NCBI RefSeq assembly: GCF_004339595.1
Contig: NZ_SMFU01000009.1
Location: 186,001 to 250,000 of the forward strand
Source: Marinobacterium mangrovicola
GTDB lineage: Bacteria; Pseudomonadota; Gammaproteobacteria; Pseudomonadales; Balneatricaceae
Reading direction: 5' to 3'
Length of the DNA: 64,000 bases
Part shown: piece by piece, positions 1 to 8,558 of the stretch
Numbering within the stretch: position 1 is the first letter of the stretch
Layout: each line of letters begins with the position of its first letter
Notes under the pieces: generated by a model
Databases searched by the model: none
The model's input: only the letters and a program-made list of their open reading frames with translations
What the model was told of the DNA's origin: nothing
Made by a program: the position numbers and the translations under genes

Positions 1-573
1 GCGCTCTGGGTCAGCGAACCCAGCGTCCTGATCATGAAAGACAAGAACATAAGCTCTCCGGAAGACCTCAAGGGCCTGAAGATCCGCGTCTCCGGTGCCA
101 TGACCGGCAAGCTGATCGAAGCCTACGGCGCCACCCCGGTACAGATGAGCGCACCGGAGATCTACAACGCCCTGCAGACCGGTCTGATCGACGGTGTTGC
201 CACCGGTGCCAGCGCCATCACCGACTTCAAACTGGGTGAAGTAGCCAACTCCTATACCGTCGGTATTCCGCTTGGCCACATCATGTTCTACCTGGTGATG
301 AACCAGAAGAAGTACGACAGCCTCTCCGACGAACAGCAGGCTGCCATCGATGCCAGCAGCGGTCGTGCCCTTTCCCAAAGCGGTGAAGTGGCGTGGAACG
401 AGCGTGCCGACAAAACGCTGGATGGACTGCGGGCCGATCCGGACTCCACCGTTATCGACCTGACGCCGGAGCAGATTGCACCATTCAGCGCGATCTCTGA
501 GCCTTTCGTTGTCGAAAACCTGAAAGAGATCGACGGCGGCCAGGCGGTGCTCGACGCCATGCTCAAGCGTTAA
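1..573 (+). CDS. dctP: TRAP transporter substrate-binding protein DctP, C-terminal part (cut by window start)
   Basis: The reading frame is open from base 1 (ALWVSEPS... leading into the Met at 34), so the gene begins before the window and about 190 C-terminal residues are visible. Family features are present: the LKGLKIRVSG stretch after the inter-domain hinge, a YNALQTGLIDGV motif typical of the DctP ligand-contact region, and a helical C-terminus. It would be the periplasmic receptor that delivers an organic acid to the DctQM permease encoded directly downstream (18 bp gap to dctQ). The substrate cannot be read from sequence. The neighbouring vanAB genes make an aromatic or methoxylated acid plausible, but that is inference. 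Confidence 0.93.
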   Translation, partial: ALWVSEPSVLIMKDKNISSPEDLKGLKIRVSGAMTGKLIEAYGATPVQMSAPEIYNALQTGLIDGVATGASAITDFKLGEVANSYTVGIPLGHIMFYLVMNQKKYDSLSDEQQAAIDASSGRALSQSGEVAWNERADKTLDGLRADPDSTVIDLTPEQIAPFSAISEPFVVENLKEIDGGQAVLDAMLKR

Positions 574-591
574 CCCCTGACAGAGATTCCC

Positions 592-1116
592 ATGGCAACT
601 CTCTTGAAACCGTTAATCACTCTGACGGACAGGCTCACCAGCCTGTCCAGCATTTTCTCCACCGCGGTGCTGCTGTTTGTCCTGCTGACCATCCTCACGG
701 ATGTGATCGGGCGCTTCTTTGGCAGCCCACTGGCGGGATCCCAGGATCTGACACAGATGGCGATGGTGCTGATCGTCTTCGGCGGCATGGCCTACTGCGA
801 AAAAAACAGCGGCTTTATCGCGGTAGACCTGTTTGAAAAGATGTTCCCGCCGCTGATGAACCGCATCCTGGACGTTCTCGGCCTCCTGGCTGGTGCCCTG
901 CTGTTCGCGGCGATCGGCTACACCGTGATCGAAGCGGCGGAGATCTCCCAGATGCTGGGCCTGAGCACCAATATTCTTGGCCTCGAAAAGGCGCCTTTCC
1001 AGTACGCCCTGGCGGGCTTTTCCCTGCTGACCGCCTTCAGCCTGCTGTTGAAATGCATCAACCGCCTGCTGTCTCTGTGCGGCTCCCAGGACGCGACCGA
1101 AGAGGTGAATGAATGA
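592..1116 (+). CDS. dctQ: TRAP transporter small permease DctQ
   Basis: This 174-residue protein has four hydrophobic segments (about residues 22-42, 55-75, 96-118 and 133-155), the size and topology of the TRAP small membrane subunit. The sequence between the first two helices (DVIGRFFGSPLAGSQDLTQ) matches the conserved region of the family. It pairs with the large permease: its stop codon overlaps the dctM start (ATGA, 1113-1116), which indicates translational coupling. It sits in the inner membrane and, with DctP and DctM, forms a sodium-dependent uptake system. Confidence 0.95.
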   Translation: MATLLKPLITLTDRLTSLSSIFSTAVLLFVLLTILTDVIGRFFGSPLAGSQDLTQMAMVLIVFGGMAYCEKNSGFIAVDLFEKMFPPLMNRILDVLGLLAGALLFAAIGYTVIEAAEISQMLGLSTNILGLEKAPFQYALAGFSLLTAFSLLLKCINRLLSLCGSQDATEEVNE

Positions 1117-2417
1117 GTAGTGAAATCATTGGTACGCTGGGCATCCTGGCGCTCCTGCTGTTGATGGTACTGCGCATACCTGTGGCGTTCGCCATCGCCG
1201 TTGTCGGGCTGGTGGGCATCACTATCCTGGACAGCAGCACCTCGGCCATGAGCGTACTGGCCAGCGAAAGCTTTACCCTGGCATCGAACTCGGAACTGAT
1301 CGTGGTGCCGCTGTTTATCCTGATGGGTAACATCGCCACCGAAACCGGCATGAGCCGCAAGCTTTACGACGCTGCCTATGCTCTGATCGGCTCAATCCGT
1401 GGCGGTCTAGCATCGGCCACAGTCATCGGTTGCGCCGGCTTTGCCGCGCTCTGCGGCTCCTCCGTCGCCTCGGCGCTGACCATGGGCAAGGTGTCCCTCG
1501 CGGAGATGCGCCGCTTTAACTATTCGCCCAAGCTGTCGGCCGGCGCCGTGGCCGCTGGCGGCACCCTGGGTATTCTGATCCCGCCCTCCACCGGCTTTGT
1601 GATCTACGCGATTCTCACCGAACAGTCGATCGGCCGTCTATTCCTGGCTGGCGTGCTACCAGGGATACTGCTCTGCGTGCTGTTTATCGCCTGGATCTTC
1701 GTCCAGTCCTACCTCAAACCGGACAGTGCCCCTGCCGGCCCGAAAACCACCTGGCGCGAAAAAGGCGACGGGCTGTTGGGCGCCGTGCCGATCCTGATGA
1801 TCATTCTGCTGACCATCGGCGGTATCTACACCGGCATTTTCTCCCCGGTGGAAGCCGCAGCCGTGGGCGCGGGCCTGGCCATCGTTTTCGGCGTCGCCAT
1901 GCGCAAGCTGGGGCCTAAAGCGATCTGGCGCGCGGCACAGAGCACACTGACCACCACCTCCACGGTGATGATCATCCTGATCGCCGCCAACCTGCTGAAC
2001 CCGTTCCTGGCGCTGAGCCATATTCCGCAGAACCTGGGGCAGTTCCTTACCGGGCTGGATGTAAGTCCGATCCTGATTCTATGCCTGATTCTCGCCTGCT
2101 ACGTGGTGCTGGGCTGCTTCCTGGAAGGGTTCTCCATGCTGGTGCTGACCATGCCGATCTTCTTCCCGGTTATCTCGAGCCTAGGCTTTGACCCGATCTG
2201 GTTTGGTGTCGTCGTAGTACTGGCGCTGGAGATGGGACTGATCAGCCCACCGGTGGGTATCAACGTGTTTATCGTGAAATCGGTGGCGCCGGATATCCGG
2301 TTGCAGGATATCTTCTCCGGCATCATGCCGTTCTGGCTGGTGATGATTCTGGCCATGGTACTGCTGGTGGCCTTCCCGCAGATTGCACTGGTGCTGCCGG
2401 ACACGATGATGAACTGA
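1113..2417 (+). CDS. dctM: TRAP transporter large permease DctM
   Basis: This 434-residue, strongly hydrophobic protein has about 12 membrane segments and is of normal length for DctM, the transport subunit of TRAP systems. Family motifs include SSVASALTMGKVSLAEMRRFNY near residue 115-135, the GTLGILIPPSTGFVIY segment, and a C-terminal EMGLISPPVGINVFIV segment. The start overlaps the dctQ stop by 4 bp. A strong intrinsic terminator follows 59 bp after the stop codon, so the dctPQM unit ends here and is separate from vanAB. Confidence 0.96.
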   Translation: MSSEIIGTLGILALLLLMVLRIPVAFAIAVVGLVGITILDSSTSAMSVLASESFTLASNSELIVVPLFILMGNIATETGMSRKLYDAAYALIGSIRGGLASATVIGCAGFAALCGSSVASALTMGKVSLAEMRRFNYSPKLSAGAVAAGGTLGILIPPSTGFVIYAILTEQSIGRLFLAGVLPGILLCVLFIAWIFVQSYLKPDSAPAGPKTTWREKGDGLLGAVPILMIILLTIGGIYTGIFSPVEAAAVGAGLAIVFGVAMRKLGPKAIWRAAQSTLTTTSTVMIILIAANLLNPFLALSHIPQNLGQFLTGLDVSPILILCLILACYVVLGCFLEGFSMLVLTMPIFFPVISSLGFDPIWFGVVVVLALEMGLISPPVGINVFIVKSVAPDIRLQDIFSGIMPFWLVMILAMVLLVAFPQIALVLPDTMMN

Positions 2418-2475
2418 CCGCACAACTGAATAACCATGCCTTCCCCTGCCCCGGTAACCCGGGATGCAGCTTTCC

Positions 2476-2502
2476 AGCCGGATCTTTGGATCCGGCTTTT
2501 TT
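2476..2502 (+). terminator. Rho-independent terminator of dctPQM
   Basis: A 9-bp perfect stem (AGCCGGATC pairing with GATCCGGCT), a 4-nt loop and a run of six T follow the dctM stop. The GGATCC inside the stem resembles the VanR operator core, but here it is explained by the hairpin. Confidence 0.9.
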
Positions 2503-2553
2503 CTGCCATTTTTAAGGTTCTGGACTATCGTTACTTCAGCCAAAGAATAGGCT

Positions 2554-2565
2554 ATTGGATCCAAA
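2554..2565. promoter_or_regulatory. VanR-type operator, distal site of vanAB copy 1
   Basis: ATTGGATCCAAA matches 11 of 12 positions of ATTGGATCCAAT, the operator known for the GntR-family vanillate repressor VanR of Caulobacter. A VanR homologue is encoded at 31937-32686. The site lies 146 bp before the vanA start. Confidence 0.7.
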
Positions 2566-2616
2566 ATAACCCCCTCATACAGCAAACTAAAAAATTTATA
2601 CCTAATACTTAATTAC

Positions 2617-2628
2617 TATGGATCCATT
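2617..2628. promoter_or_regulatory. VanR-type operator, middle site of vanAB copy 1
   Basis: TATGGATCCATT keeps the GGATCC core (9 of 12 to the Caulobacter consensus). It lies 51 bp upstream of the proximal site, nearly the same spacing (52 bp) as the pair in front of the second vanAB copy. Confidence 0.6.
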
Positions 2629-2667
2629 CTGGCCTTTTCTGCGGTACATGGGGCAATATAGGTTCAA

Positions 2668-2679
2668 GTTGGATACATA
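2668..2679. promoter_or_regulatory. VanR-type operator, proximal degenerate site of vanAB copy 1
   Basis: GTTGGATACATA has one substitution in the GGATCC core. Its GG lies 41 bp before the vanA ATG; the intact site of copy 2 lies at 40 bp. The matching position suggests it is a genuine but weakened operator. Confidence 0.5.
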
Positions 2680-2711
2680 AATACAAGAAACACCAATCGA
2701 AGGAGTCTGTC

Positions 2712-3767
2712 ATGTTCACCAAGAACTGCTGGTACGTGGCCTGTACACCCGATGAATTCGCCGAGAAACCGCTCGGCAGACAGATCTGTGGCGAACGTAT
2801 CGCGTTTTTCCGCAACACCGACGGCAAGGTCGGCGCCGTTCAGGATTTCTGCCCCCACCGGGGCGCACCACTATCCCTGGGTTATGTTGAAGATGGCGGA
2901 CTGGTCTGCGGCTACCACGGCCTGAAGATGGGCGCCGACGGCAAGACACTCTCCATGCCGAAACAGCGCGTGGGCGGTTTTCCCTGCGTTAAAAGCTATC
3001 CTGTTGAAGAGCGCTACGGCTTCGTCTGGGTCTGGACCGGCGATGCGAGCCTGGCCAACACCGATGACATCCCCGTGCTGCACTGGGCCGAAGATCCAGA
3101 GTGGGCCTACGGTGGCGGCCTCTACCACATCAACTGCGATTATAAGCTGATGATCGACAACCTCATGGATCTGACCCATGAGACCTACGTCCACTCCACC
3201 AGCATCGGCCAGAAAGAGATCGACGAAGCGCCGGTTAAAACCAAGCTGGTCGATGGCGAGGTGCAGACCGTGCGCCATATGGAAAACATCAAGGCTCCGC
3301 CCTTCTGGCAGGCTGCGCTAACAGCCAATGGCCTGGATGCTAACGCCGACGTAGACCGCTGGCAGATCTGCCGCTTCAACCCGCCCAGCCATGTCATGAT
3401 CGAAGTCGGTGTCGCCATCGCCGGCAACGGCGGTTACGAGGCCGAGGCTCAGCACAAGGCCAGCAGCATCGTGGTCGACTTTATCACCCCGGAAACCGAG
3501 ACCAGCCACTGGTACTTCTGGGGTATGGCGCGCAACTTCAAGCCGGAAGACAGTGCGCTGACCGACCAGATCCGCGAAGGCCAGGGCCAGATCTTCTCCG
3601 AAGACCTGGAGATGCTGGAGCGCCAGCAGCGCAACATTCTCGAGTTCCCCGAGCGCAACCTGCTCAAGCTCGACATCGATTCTGGAGGCGTTCAGGCGCG
3701 CCGAATCATCGACAAACTGCTGGAAAAAGAGCAGCAGGACAGCAAGATCACCAGCGTCAGCGCCTGA
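2712..3767 (+). CDS. vanA: Vanillate O-demethylase oxygenase subunit VanA (copy 1)
   Basis: This 351-residue Rieske non-heme iron oxygenase oxidatively removes the methyl of the methoxy group of vanillate-type aromatic acids, giving a catechol and formaldehyde. The N-terminal Rieske [2Fe-2S] site is visible as C47-P-H49 and C66-G-Y-H69. The catalytic domain carries NLMDLTHETYVH (D153, H156, H161) for the mononuclear iron. The sequence follows Pseudomonas VanA along its whole length. The start has a clear SD (GAAGGAG). It is followed by vanB 70 bp downstream. A closely related second copy is at 33067. Actual substrate could be vanillate, veratrate, syringate or a similar methoxybenzoate. Confidence 0.93.
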   Translation: MFTKNCWYVACTPDEFAEKPLGRQICGERIAFFRNTDGKVGAVQDFCPHRGAPLSLGYVEDGGLVCGYHGLKMGADGKTLSMPKQRVGGFPCVKSYPVEERYGFVWVWTGDASLANTDDIPVLHWAEDPEWAYGGGLYHINCDYKLMIDNLMDLTHETYVHSTSIGQKEIDEAPVKTKLVDGEVQTVRHMENIKAPPFWQAALTANGLDANADVDRWQICRFNPPSHVMIEVGVAIAGNGGYEAEAQHKASSIVVDFITPETETSHWYFWGMARNFKPEDSALTDQIREGQGQIFSEDLEMLERQQRNILEFPERNLLKLDIDSGGVQARRIIDKLLEKEQQDSKITSVSA

Positions 3768-3837
3768 CGCTGGCTGCCGGGATCGGCTATATAACTAGAA
3801 AAAAGCCCGCCCGCATGTCGGGACAGGAGACAGTGCT

Positions 3838-4791
3838 GTGATAGATGTAAAGGTCGTCAGTAAACGCTACGAAACCGACGATATCTGCCTGCTTGAACTG
3901 GCCCGGCCGGACGGTTCCGCGCTACCTAGTTTCAGCGCCGGTGCACATATCGACCTGCACCTGCCGGGCGGTCTGGTGCGCCAGTATTCCCTCTGCAATC
4001 ACCCCGGCGAGAGCCATCGCTATGAGATCGGTGTACTGCGTGACCCGGAATCCCGCGGCGGTTCCAGCACCGTGCATGACCAGGTCAATGAGGGCGATAC
4101 ACTGCAGATCAGCGAGCCGCGCAACCTGTTCCCGCTGGAGCACAGCGCCGAGCATCACCTGCTGATCGCCGGCGGTATCGGCGTGACGCCGATTCTCTGC
4201 ATGGCTGAACGCCTGGCGCATCAGGGCGCCTCGTTCGAGATGCATTACTGCACCCGCAACGCCGGGCAGACCGCATTCCGCACGCGCATTGAGCAGTCGG
4301 ACTTTGCTGACCGGGTGAGCTTCCACCACAGTCGCGACGAGCCCTCCACTCGCATGGATGCTGCAGCACTGCTGGCCTCCCCGAAACCGGGCACTCACCT
4401 GTACGTTTGTGGCCCCAATCCGTTCATGGACCACGTACTGGAGACAGCCCAGGCCGCCGGCTGGGGGGATACCCAGCTGCATCGTGAGTACTTCGCCGCC
4501 GAGGCGATCAATCACGATGACGACGGCGCCTTTGAGGTACAGCTCGCCAGCAGTGGCGAAGTGATCGAAATACCGGCGGACAAGTCGGTACTCGAAGTGC
4601 TGCTCGACAAGGATATGGATGTACCTTTTTCCTGCGAAGAGGGCGTCTGCGGCACCTGTGCCGTGCGCCTGCTTGAGGGGGAACCGGATCACCGCGATGT
4701 GTTCATGACACCCGCGGAACATGCCAGCAACGAGGAGTTCGCGCCTTGCTGCTCACGTGCCAAAAGTAAAAGACTGGTGCTGGATATCTAA
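3838..4791 (+). CDS. vanB: Vanillate O-demethylase reductase subunit VanB (copy 1)
   Basis: This 317-residue class IA-type reductase passes electrons from NADH to the Rieske centre of VanA. Visible parts: a flavin-binding RQYS motif at 48-51; an NAD-binding region with AGGIGVTPIL at 111-120 and CGPNPFM at 191-197; and a C-terminal plant-type [2Fe-2S] ferredoxin with C266, C271, C274 and C304. The start is GTG, preceded by GGACAGGAGA; the paralogue at 34261 uses the same GTG start. It is probably co-transcribed with vanA. Confidence 0.93.
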   Translation: MIDVKVVSKRYETDDICLLELARPDGSALPSFSAGAHIDLHLPGGLVRQYSLCNHPGESHRYEIGVLRDPESRGGSSTVHDQVNEGDTLQISEPRNLFPLEHSAEHHLLIAGGIGVTPILCMAERLAHQGASFEMHYCTRNAGQTAFRTRIEQSDFADRVSFHHSRDEPSTRMDAAALLASPKPGTHLYVCGPNPFMDHVLETAQAAGWGDTQLHREYFAAEAINHDDDGAFEVQLASSGEVIEIPADKSVLEVLLDKDMDVPFSCEEGVCGTCAVRLLEGEPDHRDVFMTPAEHASNEEFAPCCSRAKSKRLVLDI

Positions 4792-4792
4792 G

Positions 4793-4818
4793 GGCTGCAT
4801 AAAGCTGTTCATGCAGCC
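4793..4818 (+). terminator. Hairpin after vanB copy 1, likely terminator
   Basis: GGCTGCAT pairs with ATGCAGCC (8 bp) around a 10-nt loop, immediately after the vanB stop. Only TT follows, so termination may be partial and could let some transcription run on to the DctP gene at 4947. Confidence 0.5.
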
Positions 4819-4946
4819 TTAAGCACCCATGCTTAAAGTGACTTCAACCGATAACGACAACCCACAATTACAACCCCATAACAACAACGATGCCTGATCG
4901 CTCACACCTTTGAGCAGGGCTCTATAACAATAAACAGGATCATCGA

Positions 4947-5978
4947 ATGAAACTGACACAGCTTGCTGCCGCCGTCGCCACCACCGCAACCCTGACTCTG
5001 GGCGCTGTCCAGGCCCAGGCCGCGGACGTCACCCTGCGCTTCGGCCATATCTGGCCCGCCGTGGCCGGTACCCACAAAAACATCTTCCAGCCCTGGGCCG
5101 ACCAGGTGCAGAAAGAGTCCGACGGTCGCATCGAGGTAGAGATCTACCCGTCAGGCACACTGGCCAAGCCGGCGGCCCAGTACGACTCGGTTAAAAACCG
5201 CATCATGGACGTGACCGCTACCGTCCAGGGTTACTCCGCCAACCGTTTCCCGCTGACCCAGGTTGTCGAACTGCCGGGCGTGGTCAAGACCGCCGTGCAG
5301 GGCTCCTGCGTACTGCAGAGCCTGTACGATGAAGGCCTGATCGCCTCCGAGTATGAAGATACCCACCCGCTGTTTTTCTTCACCCACGGCCAGGGACACC
5401 TGCACTCCACCGACAAACTGGTAAAAGTACCGGCTGACCTTGAAGGGATGCGCATCCGCCGCCCGACCACCGTGGTGGGCGACATGCTCTCCCGCCTGGG
5501 TGCCCAGCCGGTTGGCATGCCGGCTCCGGAAACCTACCAGTCCGCCCAGCGTGGCGTGATCAACGGCATCATGTTCCCCTGGGAAGGCCAGCTTTCCTTC
5601 CGCCTGAATGAACTGACCCCGTACCACACCGAAGTGGGCGGTCTATACTCCCTGTCGTTCATCGCCACCATGAACAAGGACGTCTACAACGGCCTGCCGG
5701 ACGACCTGAAGCAGGTCATCGACAACGCTTCAGGCCAGGCCTGGGCGAAGATCGCCGGTGTTAACTACGACAACTCCGACGATACCGGCCGCCAGCAGGC
5801 GCTGGACGCTGGCGACGAGATCTACACCGTTGAAGGCGGCGCCGAAAACCCGGCCTGGAAACCGGTGCTGGATGAAGCCACCGAAAGCTACCTGGCTTCC
5901 CTCGAAGAGAAAGGCCTGCCAGGCCGCCAGGTTTACGCCCGTGCACTGGAGCTGAGCAACAGCTGCCCGACCGAGTAA
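4947..5978 (+). CDS. Orphan TRAP transporter substrate-binding protein DctP
   Basis: This 343-residue periplasmic receptor of the TRAP family has a Sec signal peptide (MKLTQLAAAVATTATLTLGA, cleavage after AQA) followed by TLRFGHIWP. LEGMRIRRPT and TYQSAQRGVINGIMFPWEG mark the conserved hinge and ligand region. No dctQM genes follow, so it is an orphan receptor. It may share the DctQM permease encoded at 592-2417. Its position directly after vanAB suggests it binds a substrate or precursor of VanAB (inference). An intrinsic terminator follows at 5991. Confidence 0.9.
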   Translation: MKLTQLAAAVATTATLTLGAVQAQAADVTLRFGHIWPAVAGTHKNIFQPWADQVQKESDGRIEVEIYPSGTLAKPAAQYDSVKNRIMDVTATVQGYSANRFPLTQVVELPGVVKTAVQGSCVLQSLYDEGLIASEYEDTHPLFFFTHGQGHLHSTDKLVKVPADLEGMRIRRPTTVVGDMLSRLGAQPVGMPAPETYQSAQRGVINGIMFPWEGQLSFRLNELTPYHTEVGGLYSLSFIATMNKDVYNGLPDDLKQVIDNASGQAWAKIAGVNYDNSDDTGRQQALDAGDEIYTVEGGAENPAWKPVLDEATESYLASLEEKGLPGRQVYARALELSNSCPTE

Positions 5979-5990
5979 ACCAGCATCAAT

Positions 5991-6018
5991 AAAGAAGCAG
6001 CCAGTCGGCTGCTTCTTT
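5991..6018. terminator. Bidirectional terminator between convergent genes
   Basis: A perfect 12-bp stem (AAAGAAGCAGCC with GGCTGCTTCTTT) with a 4-nt loop has A/T tracts at both ends. It lies between the stop codons of dctP (+) and the LysR gene (-) and can serve both. Confidence 0.92.
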
Positions 6019-6035
6019 ATTTCATCACTGGATAA

Positions 6036-6950
6036 CTAATGTAAAAAGGGAGTCGTAAAGTCGGCGGCCCGCGAAATCTCCTCCACCAATTTATCTACAG
6101 CTTTGTTACCTCCATGGTCTCTGGTTAACAGATAGTAAGTCATATCTGGCAACTCGGGATGCGTTTTGATCTCCACCAAGTCCGTTGGTTTCGATAGGTT
6201 CATAACAAACCGCTTTGGTAACACACCTATTCCGTACCCTGCACTGATCAGACCTACCAAGGCGACCAGGTTATTAGCGATCATCGTAGGTACCAGAGTA
6301 GCCCCTTTCTCCGACAACCATTCATTAATCCCTTGTGCGTATGATGACTCTTTCCCCTGAACGAGAATATTAAATTTATCCAGGTTATGAATAGGGACCT
6401 TACTGGGACTCCGAATAAACTCGGAGCGACCTATAAAAGCAATTTCTACGCTGCGTAGAACCTCAAATTTGTGGTTTTTTTGTTTCAACAGAGCACTATC
6501 GATAGGCGCTACCACAATATCCAGATCACCATCCTCAAACATCCGATAGAGGTTACGGCTCATATCGATCGTAATCTCTAGATTGATCAGCGGATAGGCT
6601 TCCGAGCACTCACGAAAAAACTGCGGAAGCCAGGTCAAAGCACAGAGATCGGTGAACCCTGCACGGACTCGCTGTCTTCCTGCCGCCGCCTCATCTTTCA
6701 TTTGTAAAATACGATTGGCACTGCTCAGCGTGTCCCTGGCCAACTGCAGCAACCTCTCACCATCCGCCGTCAACCTGGCAGTACGCTTCGAACGATCGAA
6801 GAGCCTGAGTCCAGAAGCCTCTTCAAGTTCTGTTATTCGTTTCGATATTGTCGATTGAGTCGCATTCAGTCGCTTAGCGGCAAGCTCAAAAGTACCTAGC
6901 TCCACTATTTGGACGAATGCCTCGAGCTGTTTAAGTGTAAGCACGACCAA
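6036..6950 (-). CDS. LysR-family regulator, divergent from tctCBA
   Basis: This 304-residue protein has an N-terminal winged HTH (LKQLEAFVQIVELGTFELAAKRL, then QSTISKRITELE) and a LysR substrate-binding domain. It is transcribed divergently from tctC with a 146-bp gap, so it most likely controls the tct genes and the aminotransferase-fold gene behind them. The effector is unknown, probably the transported acid. Base composition is visibly more AT-rich than the flanking vanAB genes, consistent with the whole 6.0-10 kb segment being a later acquisition. Confidence 0.88.
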   Translation of the reverse strand: MVVLTLKQLEAFVQIVELGTFELAAKRLNATQSTISKRITELEEASGLRLFDRSKRTARLTADGERLLQLARDTLSSANRILQMKDEAAAGRQRVRAGFTDLCALTWLPQFFRECSEAYPLINLEITIDMSRNLYRMFEDGDLDIVVAPIDSALLKQKNHKFEVLRSVEIAFIGRSEFIRSPSKVPIHNLDKFNILVQGKESSYAQGINEWLSEKGATLVPTMIANNLVALVGLISAGYGIGVLPKRFVMNLSKPTDLVEIKTHPELPDMTYYLLTRDHGGNKAVDKLVEEISRAADFTTPFLH

Positions 6951-6963
6951 ACCATTCTATAAA

Positions 6964-6981
6964 TCGATTAAATACTATCGA
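6964..6981. promoter_or_regulatory. Candidate LysR operator
   Basis: The inverted repeat TCGAT-N8-ATCGA lies in the divergent gap, just upstream of the LysR start. It fits the size and dyad form of LysR recognition sites, but only one copy is seen. Confidence 0.35.
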
Positions 6982-7096
6982 AACAATTCACTTTTTTCAC
7001 CATTGCTCATCACCCTATGATTGATGACGTTCGCAACGCCCCCAAAAAAAACGATGAAATATAATAACCACTTAGACTCATTTAGAAGGTAACGCG

Positions 7097-8071
7097 ATGT
7101 TTAAAAAGGCTTTTCTTAGTGCTTCCGCAGCCATTCTGGTTGGTGCCCTGACGGCTGGAAGTGCAATGGCAGCAGGCTACCCCAACAAACCGATCAAGAT
7201 GGTTGTTGCTTTCGGTGCAGGCGGCAGTACGGACACTATGGCGCGAATTTTCGCCAAGTACGCTGAAAAACATCTCGGCGAACGGGTTATCGTGGTGAAC
7301 AAGCCCGGAGCTGGTGGCGAGCTGGGTTGGACCTTCCTGGCCAACTCCAAGGCGGACGGTTACACCATCGGCCTTATCAACTCTCCTGTCGTTGAGGTTT
7401 ACCCTTTTACCCGCGCCGAAACCGTGGGTTACAGCATGGACGACATCCGTCCGCTAGTTAACGTCGTTACCGACCCAGGCGTACTAGCGGTAAAGGCTGA
7501 CGGCCCATTCCAGACTCTTACGGACTTCATCGAGTTTGTTCAGTCACACCCCAACGAAGTTACCGTGTCACACGAGGGTATCGGCGGTGACGACCATCTG
7601 GCCATGATGTCCTTTGCCAACAAAACAAACACCGAAATGAACATGGTTTCCTTCAGCAGCAATGCTGAGGCCACCGCCGCCCTGCTCGGCGGACATATCG
7701 ATGCGTTTGAAGGCAACATGTCCGAGGTTTCCGCCCAGATCAATTCCGGCACAATCAAGGCGCTGGCCGTATGGTCTCCGGAACGTCTGGATGCCATCGC
7801 CGATGTTCCGACTGGAGCAGAGCAGAATGTTGATCTGATCGCCGCAGCCTCCCGCGGGCTCGCCGTACCTGCTGGGGTACCCGAGGACGTCTATCAGAAG
7901 CTGGTAGCAGCCTCTGAAGCAGTCATCAACGATGAAGAGTTCAAGCAAGAACTGGTTAAGTTGAACATGCCTCTGAATCCGATCTACGGCTCTGATTATG
8001 TAGATTTCCTGCAGGACAGCCATGATTCACTCAAAGCTATTTGGGACGTGAATCCTTGGGTTAAAGACTGA
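7097..8071 (+). CDS. tctC: Tripartite tricarboxylate transporter substrate-binding protein (TctC/Bug family)
   Basis: This 324-residue periplasmic receptor has a Sec signal peptide (cleavage after AMA) and then YPNKPIKMVVAFGAGGSTDTMAR, the canonical start of Bug/TctC proteins (PxRPIxxVVPFxAGGxxD). NKPGAGGELGW is the second ligand-loop motif. It binds a carboxylate and hands it to the TctAB membrane pair encoded next (gaps of 17 and 23 bp). The SD is AGAAGGTAA. The substrate cannot be inferred from sequence, because Bug proteins bind very diverse acids. Confidence 0.93.
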   Translation: MFKKAFLSASAAILVGALTAGSAMAAGYPNKPIKMVVAFGAGGSTDTMARIFAKYAEKHLGERVIVVNKPGAGGELGWTFLANSKADGYTIGLINSPVVEVYPFTRAETVGYSMDDIRPLVNVVTDPGVLAVKADGPFQTLTDFIEFVQSHPNEVTVSHEGIGGDDHLAMMSFANKTNTEMNMVSFSSNAEATAALLGGHIDAFEGNMSEVSAQINSGTIKALAVWSPERLDAIADVPTGAEQNVDLIAAASRGLAVPAGVPEDVYQKLVAASEAVINDEEFKQELVKLNMPLNPIYGSDYVDFLQDSHDSLKAIWDVNPWVKD

Positions 8072-8088
8072 TAGGGATTTTTCTTATC

Positions 8089-8535
8089 ATGAGTTTGCTA
8101 ATTGTTGATCGCATACTGGCAGTTTCGTTTTCTATCTTATGCGCTCTTTTAATTGTTGCGGGTCATGATATGCGTGGTGGCGCCGGCGTAATGCCGGTGT
8201 CCATCGCGGTATTGGGCCTGATAACCAGTTTAATACTAATAGCACAGAAAAAGCCATCTATAGCAGATGAGGAGATGCATCATCCCATTAACTGGAGAAG
8301 GTTCCTGCTCTGGTGTTCACTTTCAGTGATCACCATCGCTGCTATACAGGATATAGGATCGTTTATAGCCATACCCTCTTTTCTATTTTTTAGCTTCTAT
8401 CTATTAGGCAAGATTGAAGTTAAAAAATCGATTTTTATATCCTTAATATTTACGGCCTTTATCTACTTCACATTCGTTCAACTTCTTGAAGTTCCTTTGC
8501 CCAATGGGATCTTATCCGACTGGTTGGATATATAA
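8089..8535 (+). CDS. tctB: Tripartite tricarboxylate transporter small permease TctB
   Basis: This 148-residue membrane protein has four hydrophobic segments (about 5-22, 35-50, 70-90 and 95-135), the size and topology of TctB. The gap to tctA is 23 bp. It is poorly conserved, as usual for TctB, so the assignment rests on position and topology. The gene is conspicuously AT-rich compared with most of the window. Confidence 0.85.
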   Translation: MSLLIVDRILAVSFSILCALLIVAGHDMRGGAGVMPVSIAVLGLITSLILIAQKKPSIADEEMHHPINWRRFLLWCSLSVITIAAIQDIGSFIAIPSFLFFSFYLLGKIEVKKSIFISLIFTAFIYFTFVQLLEVPLPNGILSDWLDI

Positions 8536-8558
8536 GAATTAGGTAAGTAGAGTTTAAA

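Noticed and set aside
2485-2492. GGATCC within the dctM terminator as a further VanR operator
   Set aside because: The flanks do not fit the operator and the bases are explained by the terminator stem.
2631-2659. Sigma-70 -35 element for the vanAB promoters
   Set aside because: A plausible -10 (CAATAT, CATTAT in the second copy) aligns between copies but no acceptable -35 is visible, so I did not list a full promoter.
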